Positions 22,710-30,994 of a DNA stretch of 31,824 bases are shown one piece after another. Position 1 is the first letter of the stretch. Every line of letters begins with the position of its first letter. A model generated the notes under the pieces. The model made no database searches, was not told where the DNA came from, and saw only the letters and a program-made list of their open reading frames with translations. The translations under genes were made by a program, and so were the position numbers. This DNA is from Porphyromonadaceae bacterium UBA7207 (lineage in GTDB: Bacteria > Bacteroidota > Bacteroidia > Bacteroidales > Muribaculaceae). The stretch spans positions 93,635 through 125,458 of the forward strand of contig DKUJ01000023.1 in NCBI GenBank assembly GCA_002490635.1, in the 5' to 3' direction.

Positions 22710-23713
22710 TGGACGCCGCGAATTTCCCGGGTAGGGTAGCCGTGATGGGCGGTGGAAGCTGGGCTACGGCTCTGGCCAAGCTGCTCATGAGCAACTGCCG
22801 GCGTTTGAGCTGGTATATGCGCCGCGACGATAGGATTGAGGAATTCCGGCGTCTCGGGCATAATCCGGCCTATCTCACCGATGTGAACTTCGACATCGAC
22901 CGGATTGACTTCTCCAGCGACATAAATGCGGTGTGCGCGAATGCCGACACCCTCCTGCTGGTAATGCCTTCGCCGTATTTCAAGGATCATGTGGACAAGA
23001 TCAACGTCGACATTTCCGGGAAATACGTAGTGTCGGCGGTAAAGGGAATAGTCCCGGACACCAACGAACTGGTCACCGACTACATGCAGAGGCGCTTTGG
23101 CGTTGCAGCCGAACGCTCTCTGGTAATCTCCGGCCCCTGCCACGCCGAGGAAGTAGCACTCGACCGTCCCAGCTATCTTACGATAGGATGCAGCGACATG
23201 GCAGTCGCCGAGGCTTTTGCAAAAGTCATCGTGGGCAAGCACACACACGCCATAACAAGTTCCGATGTCAACGGCATAGAGTACGCCGCCGTGTTGAAGA
23301 ACGTGTATGCCATCGCTGCCGGCATAACGCACGGCATGAAGACCGGCGACAACTTCAGCGCCATACTCATCTCCAATGCCATCCGCGAGATGGAGCGCTT
23401 TGTCGACGCCGTATGCCCCCGGCCGCGGCAGATATGCGACTCCGTGTATCTCGGCGATTTGCTTGTTACCGCTTACTCGCGTTTTTCCCGCAATCACAAT
23501 TTCGGCGCGATGATAGGCAAGGGCTATTCCGTGAAAGCCGCCAGAATGGAGATGGAACAGACCGCCGAAGGATACTACGGCACAAAATGCATCTACGACA
23601 TCAACGCTTCTGTGGGTGTGATGATGCCTATTCTCGATGCTGTCTACAGTGTGCTGTACCGCGGAGTTCCCGCGCAAAGGGCTTTCAACAGTATGGCACA
23701 GCACTTCGACTGA
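22709..23713 (+). CDS. gpsA: Glycerol-3-phosphate dehydrogenase [NAD(P)+]
   Basis: Reduces dihydroxyacetone phosphate to sn-glycerol 3-phosphate for phospholipid synthesis. I chose ATG 22709, which shares one base with the lysS stop (TGATG). A GTG at 22706 with a four-base overlap is the alternative and adds one residue. The dinucleotide-binding motif is VAVMGGGSWATALAKLL, followed by VSAVKGIVPDT and ISGPCHAEEVALDRPSY. The catalytic lysine lies in GIEYAAVLKNVYAIAAGI, and the phosphate-binding region with the SR(F)SRNHNFG motif comes later. About 334 residues, a normal length. The lysS-gpsA pair is common in Bacteroidales. Confidence 0.97.
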   Translation: MDAANFPGRVAVMGGGSWATALAKLLMSNCRRLSWYMRRDDRIEEFRRLGHNPAYLTDVNFDIDRIDFSSDINAVCANADTLLLVMPSPYFKDHVDKINVDISGKYVVSAVKGIVPDTNELVTDYMQRRFGVAAERSLVISGPCHAEEVALDRPSYLTIGCSDMAVAEAFAKVIVGKHTHAITSSDVNGIEYAAVLKNVYAIAAGITHGMKTGDNFSAILISNAIREMERFVDAVCPRPRQICDSVYLGDLLVTAYSRFSRNHNFGAMIGKGYSVKAARMEMEQTAEGYYGTKCIYDINASVGVMMPILDAVYSVLYRGVPAQRAFNSMAQHFD

Positions 23714-23716
23714 CCC

Positions 23717-24772
23717 ATGGACGCAGGACGCGACAACCAGACACAATCCCGCCCGGCTTTGCTGGGAATGGACCTCGGAGCGCTGCGGCAGGTGGCCTCG
23801 GAGGTCGGTCTGCGGTCTTTCGCCGCAGGACAGATGGCCTCGTGGCTTTTCAAACGCGGCTGTGTCGATTTCGCGCAGATGACCGACCTGCCCAAGGATG
23901 CCCGCGCCATACTTGCCCGCGACTATGAGATTGGCCGCGAGGAACCGCTGGTGGAAAGTCTCAGCACCGACGGCACCGCAAAATATCTTTTCCGGGGTGC
24001 TCCGGGTCGAGATATCGAGTCTGTTGTGATTCCCGATGCCGACAGGGCCACACTGTGTGTGTCGTCGCAGGCCGGCTGCCGCATGAACTGCGCGTTCTGC
24101 ATGACTGGTCGCGGAGGCTTCCAGGGGCAACTGACAGCGGCACAGATTATCAACCAGGTGTTGTCCGTTCCGCAGAGCGCGAGCCTCACCAACATAGTGT
24201 TCATGGGCATGGGCGAACCTGCCGACAATGTAGCCGAGGTGATTCGTGCCATAGATATCCTTACTGCACCGTGGGGCATGGCATGGAGTCCGAGGCGCAT
24301 AACAGTGAGCACGATAGGAAAAACCGACGGCCTGAAGGCCCTGCTCGAACAGACCCAGGCGCATATCGCCATCAGCGTGCACAATCCTTTCGGGGGACAG
24401 CGCGGGCAGATTATGCCAGTCGAGAAGGCATATCCTCTGGAAGAGGTAATGAATCTCCTCCGGAGCTACGACTTCCGCCACCAGCGTCGACTGTCGCTGG
24501 AGTACACCCTTTTTGCCGGCAGAAACGATTCGCCTGCGCACGCACGCGCTCTGGCGGACATTGCGCGCAGTGTCGACGCCCGGGTGAATCTTATACGTTT
24601 TCACCGCATTCCCGGCTTCGAGGGCCACGCTCCGGCACAGAAAAGCATGGAGGCGTTCCGCGATGCCTTGAATGCAGCCGGTGTGGTGGCGACAATCAGG
24701 GCATCGAGAGGAGAGGACATTATGGCTGCCTGCGGCATGCTCGCCGGAGATAAAAACAACAAACAAGCATGA
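23717..24772 (+). CDS. rlmN: 23S rRNA (adenine2503-C2)/tRNA (adenine37-C2)-methyltransferase
   Basis: Radical SAM enzyme that methylates C2 of A2503 in 23S rRNA, and of A37 in some tRNAs. The 351-residue product has the radical SAM cluster motif CRMNCAFC (CxxxCxxC). The preceding context, CVSSQAGC, is typical of RlmN. GMGEPADN is the SAM-binding GGE-like motif. The C-terminal methyl-carrying cysteine is in RASRGEDIMAACGML. The N-terminal helical domain that recognises RNA (about residues 15-80) is present. No Cfr-specific feature is visible, so a resistance role is unlikely. The gene starts 3 bases after gpsA and overlaps pdxA by four bases (ATGA). Confidence 0.95.
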   Translation: MDAGRDNQTQSRPALLGMDLGALRQVASEVGLRSFAAGQMASWLFKRGCVDFAQMTDLPKDARAILARDYEIGREEPLVESLSTDGTAKYLFRGAPGRDIESVVIPDADRATLCVSSQAGCRMNCAFCMTGRGGFQGQLTAAQIINQVLSVPQSASLTNIVFMGMGEPADNVAEVIRAIDILTAPWGMAWSPRRITVSTIGKTDGLKALLEQTQAHIAISVHNPFGGQRGQIMPVEKAYPLEEVMNLLRSYDFRHQRRLSLEYTLFAGRNDSPAHARALADIARSVDARVNLIRFHRIPGFEGHAPAQKSMEAFRDALNAAGVVATIRASRGEDIMAACGMLAGDKNNKQA

Positions 24773-25791
24773 GTGGAAAAATCAAGGTCGCCATTACCCA
24801 GGGCGATACAAACGGCATAGGATACCAGATTATTCTTAAAATGTTGGAGGACCAGCGCATGGCTGATCTTGCAACGATTATTGTTTACGGTTCGGCGAAG
24901 GTCGCCGGTTACTATCGTAAGCTTCTTGGGCTGCAGCCCGTGCAGTTCCAGCGCATCGACAGTGCCGCCGATGCCCGCGACGGTGTGTTCAATATCATCA
25001 ACGTGGTGGGCGAGGATCTCAAGGTCGAGCCGGGAGTGCCTGCAGCCGAGGCCGGCATGGCAGCTGTCGCCGCACTTGAAGCCGCTACCGCCGACCTGCG
25101 TCAGGGACTGGTGGATGTGCTGGTTACGTGCCCCATCAACAAACACACGGTGCAGTCCGAGAACTTCAGTTTCCCCGGGCACACAGAATATCTCGAGAGT
25201 GTGCTCGCTCCCGACGGCGCCGACAACGACGGTCGCCGTGCACTCATGATGTTGTGCGCCGGCAATCTGCGTGTCGCTCTGGCGACAACTCATGCCGCTT
25301 TGAGAGATGTGCCTGAGGCTATAACCGAGGACCTGCTGGTAGATTGTCTGATGCGCCTCAATGCGAGTCTGAAGAAGGATTTCGCCCTCGACACCCCGAG
25401 GATTGCCGTATTGGCACTTAATCCTCATGCCGGCGAGGACGGTCTGCTCGGCGACGAGGAGCAGACAGTGATAGCTCCCGCCATAGCCCGCGTCCGCGAC
25501 AAGCACCACATACTCGCCTTCGGTCCTTATGCCGCCGACGGCTTCTTCGGGGCAGGAAATTACGACAGATTCGATGCCGTGCTGGCCATGTACCACGATC
25601 AGGGTCTTGCTCCTTTCAAGGCTCTTGCCATGGATGCGGGAGTGAATTTCACCGCAGGGCTGCCTTATGTGCGCACATCGCCCGACCATGGCACCGGTTA
25701 TGATATAGCCTCGAAGCCCGAGGCAAGTCCGGAATCGCTGCGGGAGGCCGTGTATATGGCAATCGATGTGTTCCGCAACCGCAACATATGA
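24769..25791 (+). CDS. pdxA: 4-hydroxythreonine-4-phosphate dehydrogenase
   Basis: NAD-dependent oxidation and decarboxylation of 4-phospho-hydroxythreonine in the DXP-dependent vitamin B6 pathway. The 340-residue product begins with IKVAITQGDTNGIGYQIILK, the standard N-terminus. It contains the metal-binding histidine motifs FPGHTEYLES, VLAMYHDQGLAPFK and VRTSPDHGTGYDIA, which are diagnostic for PdxA. NPHAGEDGLLGDEE is also present. The start overlaps rlmN by four bases, so translation is probably coupled. The SDR-like gene starts 4 bases after its stop. Confidence 0.96.
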   Translation: MSGKIKVAITQGDTNGIGYQIILKMLEDQRMADLATIIVYGSAKVAGYYRKLLGLQPVQFQRIDSAADARDGVFNIINVVGEDLKVEPGVPAAEAGMAAVAALEAATADLRQGLVDVLVTCPINKHTVQSENFSFPGHTEYLESVLAPDGADNDGRRALMMLCAGNLRVALATTHAALRDVPEAITEDLLVDCLMRLNASLKKDFALDTPRIAVLALNPHAGEDGLLGDEEQTVIAPAIARVRDKHHILAFGPYAADGFFGAGNYDRFDAVLAMYHDQGLAPFKALAMDAGVNFTAGLPYVRTSPDHGTGYDIASKPEASPESLREAVYMAIDVFRNRNI

Positions 25792-25795
25792 AATA

Positions 25796-26326
25796 ATGGC
25801 CGACAACTATCTGGAAAAACGAATGGAGGATCACGCCCGAGGGCGTGATTCGCTGCATTATGTGGCAGCCAGGCCAAAGGGCTCCGTGTCAATGAGAATG
25901 CCTGCCCGAAAGGTGTTTGCCGTGGGGCACGTCGAATCAGAATACGCATCGCGTATCGTATCCTCGCTTGTCGCCTCCGGGGTGAAAGTGGCCTTTTCAG
26001 GTTCAGATTACCGTGCCGGAACACTGTTGGCGCAGAAACTGGGTGCGCGCTTTGTCGACGCAGAGCCTGCGGAGGCCATGCGGAAAGCGGCCGAAGCATG
26101 GGGCGGTCTCGATTTCATGCTTTGCTTCGGAAATCCCGGACAGGAGCTTGAGAATGCTTTTGCCGCCATATCTCCCGATGGCGGAATCATCGCAGCCGGA
26201 GCTATGGCCGACGCTGCCGGAAAAGGCTGGAATGCCGTAGCTGCCGACAGTGCCGACCCCGCCCAGGCGGTATTGTTTCTGATGTTGCCCCAGGCAGTGG
26301 CACTACGCGGTGTGGTTGTGCGCTGA
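25796..26326 (+). CDS. Short SDR-like protein without visible catalytic residues
   Basis: A 176-residue protein starting 4 bases after pdxA; the longer frame from 25766 would overlap pdxA and is rejected. Residues 39-70 (RKVFAVGHVESEYASRIV then GVKVAFSGS) look like the first beta-alpha-beta unit of a Rossmann fold. LLAQKLGARFVDAE and GGLDFMLCFGN (103-113) match the positions of the cofactor-discriminating and NNAG strands of short-chain dehydrogenases. However, the TGxxxGxG glycine motif is replaced by VGHVESEYA, and the usual YxxxK pair is absent. The protein is about 70 residues shorter than a typical SDR. The first 35 residues (EKRMEDHARGRDSL) look like a charged extension. It is probably a degenerate or non-catalytic family member; the function is unknown. 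Confidence 0.65.
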   Translation: MADNYLEKRMEDHARGRDSLHYVAARPKGSVSMRMPARKVFAVGHVESEYASRIVSSLVASGVKVAFSGSDYRAGTLLAQKLGARFVDAEPAEAMRKAAEAWGGLDFMLCFGNPGQELENAFAAISPDGGIIAAGAMADAAGKGWNAVAADSADPAQAVLFLMLPQAVALRGVVVR

Positions 26327-26362
26327 CAACTACCTCTGGAGTGTGGTTGCGTCTGCGCGGTA

Positions 26363-28147
26363 TCAGTCTTCGCAGTAGTGCCGCAGAACGCGGCGGTAGG
26401 AGTTGAAAATCTTGCTCTTGGATACAAATCCCACGTAGATGCCCTTTTCCACTACCGGCAGATTCCATGCGCCGGTGGTATCGAAAAGCTTCATCACGGA
26501 GTCCATGCTGTCGCCGATTTCAATCTGTGCCGGAGGCATGGCCATGAAGGTGCTCACGCGCATCCGGCGGTATAGTTCGGGACGGAACATTATATTGCGT
26601 ATGTCGTCGAGCAGCACCACACCCACAAGCTCTTTCTTTTCGTTTATCACGGGGAAGAGATTGCGCTTGCTTATGGATATCACGTCCACCATTTCCTTGA
26701 GAGTCATTTCGGGGTAGACCGGCAGAAAGTCGGTTTCTATCACGCTGTTCACTTTCAGCAGAGTCAGCACGGCCTTGTCCTTGTGGTGCGTGAGCAGCTC
26801 GCCGCGTTTGGCCAGGCGCATTGTGTAGATCGAATATGGTTCGAACACCTTTATGGTGCCGTATGCTATTGTGCTCACAATAAGCAGCGGCAGGAACAGC
26901 TCGTAGCTGCCGGTGAGTTCTACGGTTAGGAAGATGGCCATAAGCGGCGCGTGCATGACCGCGCTCATCACTCCGGCCATTCCTATAAGTGCGAAGTTTT
27001 TGTTGGATATTCCGGGGTCGATCCATGAGTTGTTGAGCATGTAGGCGAAAAGGAAGCCTGTGAGGCAGCCCACATAGAGCGATGGCGCGAAGGTGCCGCC
27101 CACACCTCCGGCTCCGTTGGTCGTGGAGGTGGCGAATGCCTTGGTGGCTATCACGAGTCCTATGAATAGGGCGAGGAACCACACCTGATTGCCTTCGCCG
27201 TAGAAAATGGAGCCGTTTACGATGCTGGAGGTATCGCCGGCGAGGAGTCCTACAATCGCGCCGTAACCTTCGCCGTAGAGCGGCGGGAAAAGGAACACCA
27301 GCAACGATAGGATAACGCAGCCCACGGTGGTCTTGAGCCATGGATTGGAGAAGCGGCGGAAAAGATTCTCCATCATGTTCATTACTCTTGTGAAGTACAG
27401 CGACACGAAGCCGCACACAAGCCCGAGACCTATGACATAGGGAATACGCGAGATGTAGAAATCCTCGGTCTGTGCGAAGAAGAACTCGAACTCATAGCCG
27501 GTATAGGCGTATGCGAGAGTGGTGCTTGTGATGGATGCTATCAGAAGAGGCATCACCGACACGGTGGTGAGGTCGAGCATGAGCACCTCGAGGGTGAAAA
27601 GCATGCCTGCGATAGGGGCCTTGAAGATGCCGGCGATGCCGGCTGCGGCACCACAGCCGACAAGAATCATCAGAATGCGGGGGCTCATGCGGAACTGCTG
27701 GCCCAGATTGGAGCCTATGGCCGCACCTGTGCACACGATGGGCCCCTCGGCACCCACCGAACCGCCGAAGCCTATGGTGACGGAGCTGGCCAGCAGGGAT
27801 GTGTACATGTTGTGCCGTTTCAGTCGGCTTTTGTTCTGCGAAATCGCATAGAGCACACGGGTTACGCCATGGCTGATGTTGTCGCGCACCACGAAGCGCA
27901 CATATAGCGCCGAGAGCAGCACACCGGCGGCCGGAAGCAGGATATAGAGGTAGTTGCCGCTCTCCATGTTGATCTGTCCTGTGAGCACTGTGCTTATGAA
28001 ATGGATAAGGAACTTCAGCACGATGGCGGCGCAACCGCTGAAAATGCCTACGAAGAAAGCAAGTATCAGCACAAAGTTCTTTTCCTTTATGTGGCGTTCG
28101 CGCCACATGAGAAAACGCAGGAAGGTTTCTTGAAATCGTGTTGTCAT
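26363..28147 (-). CDS. ClC-family chloride channel/transporter with C-terminal CBS pair
   Basis: Chloride-transporting membrane protein of 594 residues. The membrane part (about 25-445) has the gating-glutamate motif GAEGP (E134) and the selectivity motif GTFAPSLYVG (351-360). In place of the GSGIP motif is NISHGVTRVL. The helix H region, KAPIAGMLFTLEVLML, has Val188 where E. coli ClC-ec1 has the internal proton glutamate E203. This resembles ClC channels, so channel-like or altered coupling is possible. Two CBS domains (about 470-520 and 534-585) may bind nucleotides and regulate it. It is the last gene of the minus-strand operon, 6 bases after the sugar transferase, and convergent with the SDR-like gene across 36 bases. 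Confidence 0.93.
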   Translation of the reverse strand: MTTRFQETFLRFLMWRERHIKEKNFVLILAFFVGIFSGCAAIVLKFLIHFISTVLTGQINMESGNYLYILLPAAGVLLSALYVRFVVRDNISHGVTRVLYAISQNKSRLKRHNMYTSLLASSVTIGFGGSVGAEGPIVCTGAAIGSNLGQQFRMSPRILMILVGCGAAAGIAGIFKAPIAGMLFTLEVLMLDLTTVSVMPLLIASITSTTLAYAYTGYEFEFFFAQTEDFYISRIPYVIGLGLVCGFVSLYFTRVMNMMENLFRRFSNPWLKTTVGCVILSLLVFLFPPLYGEGYGAIVGLLAGDTSSIVNGSIFYGEGNQVWFLALFIGLVIATKAFATSTTNGAGGVGGTFAPSLYVGCLTGFLFAYMLNNSWIDPGISNKNFALIGMAGVMSAVMHAPLMAIFLTVELTGSYELFLPLLIVSTIAYGTIKVFEPYSIYTMRLAKRGELLTHHKDKAVLTLLKVNSVIETDFLPVYPEMTLKEMVDVISISKRNLFPVINEKKELVGVVLLDDIRNIMFRPELYRRMRVSTFMAMPPAQIEIGDSMDSVMKLFDTTGAWNLPVVEKGIYVGFVSKSKIFNSYRRVLRHYCED

Positions 28148-28153
28148 AGTTGG

Positions 28154-29590
28154 TTACACGCCTTTGCCTGTGAGCACTGTCACAATGGTGTGAAGCAATA
28201 TTTTGATGTCGATGGCCAGTGATATGTTCTCGATGTACAGCAGGTCGTAGGCGGAGCGTTCAATCATCTGGTCCACAGTGGAGGCATAGCCGAATTTCAC
28301 CATGCCCCAGGATGTGATTCCGGGACGTACCTGGTGCAACAGCACATATGCCGGTTGCCGCTCGACTATCTTGGAAATGTAATAGGCGCGTTCCGGACGC
28401 GGACCAACGAGGCTCATGTCGCCGATGAGGACATTCCAGAACTGTGGCAGCTCGTCGATGCGGTATTTGCGCAGCCAGCGGCCAATAGGAGTCACGCGCG
28501 AGTCGTTTTCCGACGACAGGGACGGGCCCATGGCTTCGGCGTCGGTGCGCATGGTGCGGAATTTTATAATTTTGAAGGGCTTGCGGTTTTTGCCTATGCG
28601 CTCCTGGCGGTAGAATGCCGGACCGGGCGATGTCATTTTCACGGCGGCTGCTACCGCTGCCAGCAGTGGCGACAGCGCCAGCAGCGCCAGTGCGGACACT
28701 CCTATGTCGGCCAGACGTTTCAGATTGTCCTGCGCCGGCGAGAGGTTGGTGTTGAATATGTTTATCAGCGGCTCGGGGCGCACGCTTTTGATGCGGCGTG
28801 GCGAACCGGGGAGAATCTGTGCCGTGGGTGTTACGAGCACCGGCAGCCCTAAGCTGTATATGCTCCGGATCAGTGCTTTGTCCGGCACATGGGCTATGTC
28901 GGTGTCGAAAAGCACCACGGCACGGGCTTCATATTTCCGGCAGCAGGCAGCGAGGTCGCCATATTCGGCGGGTATGCCGAATTCTTCCGGCAGTTGTGCT
29001 CTGGGACCGGTGGTATTGAAGGCTACAATCCGCAGGCCGTTGTAGTTCGCGGTGGCCATAAGCCGTTTCAGCTGCTGTGGGTTGGAGGAGAAATCGCCGG
29101 TGATGACAGCCGGCAGCAGGCCGCTTCCCCGGTTTACTTTGCGGTTTTGCCGGGAAATATATATTATGCGCCATGCTATGGTCGGTGCCGACAACATTAC
29201 AAAGAGCACGGCTATCAGTTGGTAATTGGTCATGCGCTCGGGAACGTTATCGTTCAGAAGGGCGGTGAAGAAAATACCGAGAGTGCCCACCATTGAAACC
29301 GTAAGTATGGTAAGCGTATGGTCGAGCCGTGAGGTCGGGTGGAAATCTTTCCGGTTGTAGTCGCCGGCAATGGCATATATTGCCACCATTACCAGCGGCA
29401 CAATGAATTGTCCGGCAAGCACCATTGTCGACCCGAACCAGTGGCTGAAGTCGATATTGTAGTGCCACGGCAGAGAAAAAAAACGCACGATGTTGAATAC
29501 CAGCCAGCCCAGGGCGCATGTGAGGAAGTCGCCAAGAGGCAGAATCCACGGAATATACCGTAGCTGTCGCTTTGTCGGTCTGTTGGTCAC
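28154..29590 (-). CDS. Polyprenyl glycosylphosphotransferase (WcaJ/WbaP-like initiating sugar transferase)
   Basis: Transfers a sugar-1-phosphate onto undecaprenyl phosphate, the first step of exopolysaccharide, capsule or O-antigen assembly. I chose the GTG at 29590, which overlaps the tsaC stop by four bases (GTGA) and gives 478 residues starting VTNRPTKRQLRYIPW. The longer frame to 29680 runs deep into tsaC. About four N-terminal membrane helices are followed by a central Rossmann-like domain (about 150-270). The C-terminal catalytic domain has KMTSPGPAFYRQERIG, FKIIKFRTM, KYRIDELPQFWNVL and GDMSLVGPRPE, all diagnostic. No capsule genes surround it. The sugar is unknown. Confidence 0.93.
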   Translation of the reverse strand: MTNRPTKRQLRYIPWILPLGDFLTCALGWLVFNIVRFFSLPWHYNIDFSHWFGSTMVLAGQFIVPLVMVAIYAIAGDYNRKDFHPTSRLDHTLTILTVSMVGTLGIFFTALLNDNVPERMTNYQLIAVLFVMLSAPTIAWRIIYISRQNRKVNRGSGLLPAVITGDFSSNPQQLKRLMATANYNGLRIVAFNTTGPRAQLPEEFGIPAEYGDLAACCRKYEARAVVLFDTDIAHVPDKALIRSIYSLGLPVLVTPTAQILPGSPRRIKSVRPEPLINIFNTNLSPAQDNLKRLADIGVSALALLALSPLLAAVAAAVKMTSPGPAFYRQERIGKNRKPFKIIKFRTMRTDAEAMGPSLSSENDSRVTPIGRWLRKYRIDELPQFWNVLIGDMSLVGPRPERAYYISKIVERQPAYVLLHQVRPGITSWGMVKFGYASTVDQMIERSAYDLLYIENISLAIDIKILLHTIVTVLTGKGV

Positions 29591-30180
29591 GGGCGTAGAA
29601 CCTTGAATATTCCGCCTGCGCCGAGGCGCATTACTGTGGATGGCCTGGCGGCAGAAGTCGCTTGTCGGCCGGTAATGCACACGTAGTCAACAGCGTCTAT
29701 TATTTCTCGGGATATCTCGTCGAAACATGTCGCCGCCGGCTGTCCGCTTATGTTCGCGGAAGTGCTCACCAGCGGAGCACCGAGCGCCTTGCACAGGGCG
29801 GCGCTGAACCGTTCGCGGGTGAGGCGCACGGCGATAGTGCCATCGGCGGCGCAAAGCCCTGGAGCTATGCTGCTGGCAGGAGAAACACCGTCGTACACGA
29901 TAGTGAGCGGGCGCTCCGAAAATTCTATGAGGTCGTATGCCACTTCGGGCACTTCGTTCACAGTGCGCTCGAGCTGTCCCAAATCGCCGACAAGCACAAT
30001 CATGGCTTTGGAATCGGCACGCTGTTTTATCCGGAAGATTCTTTCCACAGCTTTCCCGCACCGTGCGTCGCAGCCTATACCCCACACCGTATCGGTGGGG
30101 TAGAGTATCACTCCACCTTTGCGGAGCACTTCGGCGGCGGCACGCAGGTCGGAGCCGAAATCGGAGCCGGTTTCTGTCAT
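29587..30180 (-). CDS. tsaC: L-threonylcarbamoyladenylate synthase (TsaC/Sua5/YrdC family)
   Basis: Makes threonylcarbamoyl-AMP from threonine, bicarbonate and ATP for the t6A37 modification of ANN-decoding tRNAs. ATG 30180 gives 197 residues and overlaps the tsaB stop (ATGA); the frame open to 30270 would run into tsaB and is rejected. Motifs are GGVILYPTDTVWGIGCDA, the RIKQRADSKAMIVLV nucleotide-binding segment, and STSANISGQPA. The size fits the single-domain YrdC form; the Sua5 C-terminal extension is absent. Adjacency to tsaB, another enzyme of the same pathway, supports the assignment. Confidence 0.94.
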   Translation of the reverse strand: MTETGSDFGSDLRAAAEVLRKGGVILYPTDTVWGIGCDARCGKAVERIFRIKQRADSKAMIVLVGDLGQLERTVNEVPEVAYDLIEFSERPLTIVYDGVSPASSIAPGLCAADGTIAVRLTRERFSAALCKALGAPLVSTSANISGQPAATCFDEISREIIDAVDYVCITGRQATSAARPSTVMRLGAGGIFKVLRP

Positions 30181-30878
30181 AATACCTTGTGCTTGGGTTG
30201 TGTGGCCTGGAAATCTTTGAGGTACACAGGCGTGCTGTAGGCAATGTCGATGAACTGCCGGTTCGCCCATGCCTTTTCGGCGAGCGCGAGCATGCCGGTG
30301 GCGAGCGGTTCTATTCCTTCGACATATCGTGCCGCGGAATCACCTGCGAACAAAGGCTGTGCCTTGGCAGCCCCGCTGCCGAAGAAGACCAAAGGCCGCC
30401 CGCTTGCCCTCTCCGTGGCGAAAGAATCCTCTTCGAGAATCATTGCCTGAGGTTCCACTATGGAATTAAGCGAATAGTCGTATGCGGCAGTGTACACTTC
30501 CATGCGTCTGGCATCCACCATGGGTATGAAAATGGTATCCGGGTCGTCGGCAGCAGCCTCGAACATGGCGGTTGTTGCCATCAGTTCGAGAGTGTGCACT
30601 CCTATAAGCGGTACTCCGAGCGCGTAGGCGAGCCCTTTGGCTTCGCTGAGGCCTATGCGCAGCCCTGTATAGCTGCCGGGTCCAATGCTCACGGCGACTG
30701 CCTGCAATTCCATTTCATGGGAGGCTGCATGGTCGAGGCAATGTTTCACATAGTCGCTTATAAGTGCGGCATGGTTGCGGCCGCCGAAATCTTCGCGGTG
30801 TGCCAGTATCATGCCTTCGGCACTCAGTGCCGCAGAGCACGTTGTCCCCGAGGTTTCTATATGTAGGATTACTGCCAT
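30177..30878 (-). CDS. tsaB: tRNA t6A biosynthesis protein TsaB
   Basis: Scaffold partner of TsaD in the t6A37 complex; an ASKHA-fold pseudo-enzyme. The 233-residue product starts AVILHIETSGTTCSAALS, the usual TsaB N-terminus. It contains VSIGPGSYTGLRIGLSEAKGLAYALGVPLIGV (residues 63-94), the family's strongest signature, and MVDARRMEVYTAAYD. Length is normal. It is the first gene of the minus-strand operon, with a -7 box about 45 bases upstream, and is divergent from yicC. Confidence 0.95.
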   Translation of the reverse strand: MAVILHIETSGTTCSAALSAEGMILAHREDFGGRNHAALISDYVKHCLDHAASHEMELQAVAVSIGPGSYTGLRIGLSEAKGLAYALGVPLIGVHTLELMATTAMFEAAADDPDTIFIPMVDARRMEVYTAAYDYSLNSIVEPQAMILEEDSFATERASGRPLVFFGSGAAKAQPLFAGDSAARYVEGIEPLATGMLALAEKAWANRQFIDIAYSTPVYLKDFQATQPKHKVL

Positions 30879-30921
30879 TGCTAATGAACGGGATTTGCTG
30901 TTTCTAAGGTCTCCTTTGGAG

Positions 30922-30929
30922 CAAAATTA
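30922..30929 (-). promoter_or_regulatory. Putative -7 box of the tsaB operon
   Basis: On the minus strand the sequence reads TAATTTTG, an exact TAnnTTTG match, 43 bases upstream of the tsaB ATG. No clear TTTG -33 box is seen at the expected distance. Confidence 0.5.
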
Positions 30930-30961
30930 CAAAATATCGCCGGAATAGCCAGCATTATTAG

Positions 30962-30969
30962 TAACTTTG
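30962..30969 (+). promoter_or_regulatory. Putative -7 box of the yicC promoter
   Basis: TAACTTTG matches TAnnTTTG exactly, 25 bases before the yicC ATG. A matching -33 box is not evident. Together with the tsaB box it suggests two divergent, closely spaced promoters in the 116-base gap. Confidence 0.55.
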
Positions 30970-30994
30970 CATCTGCTAAAACACATACTTGAAT

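Noticed and set aside
22322..24766. An 814-codon open frame on the minus strand
   Set aside because: It lies wholly antisense to lysS, gpsA and rlmN, which have full family motifs. Its product is rich in His, Cys and Arg with no recognisable domain, as expected for an antisense shadow in GC-rich coding DNA.
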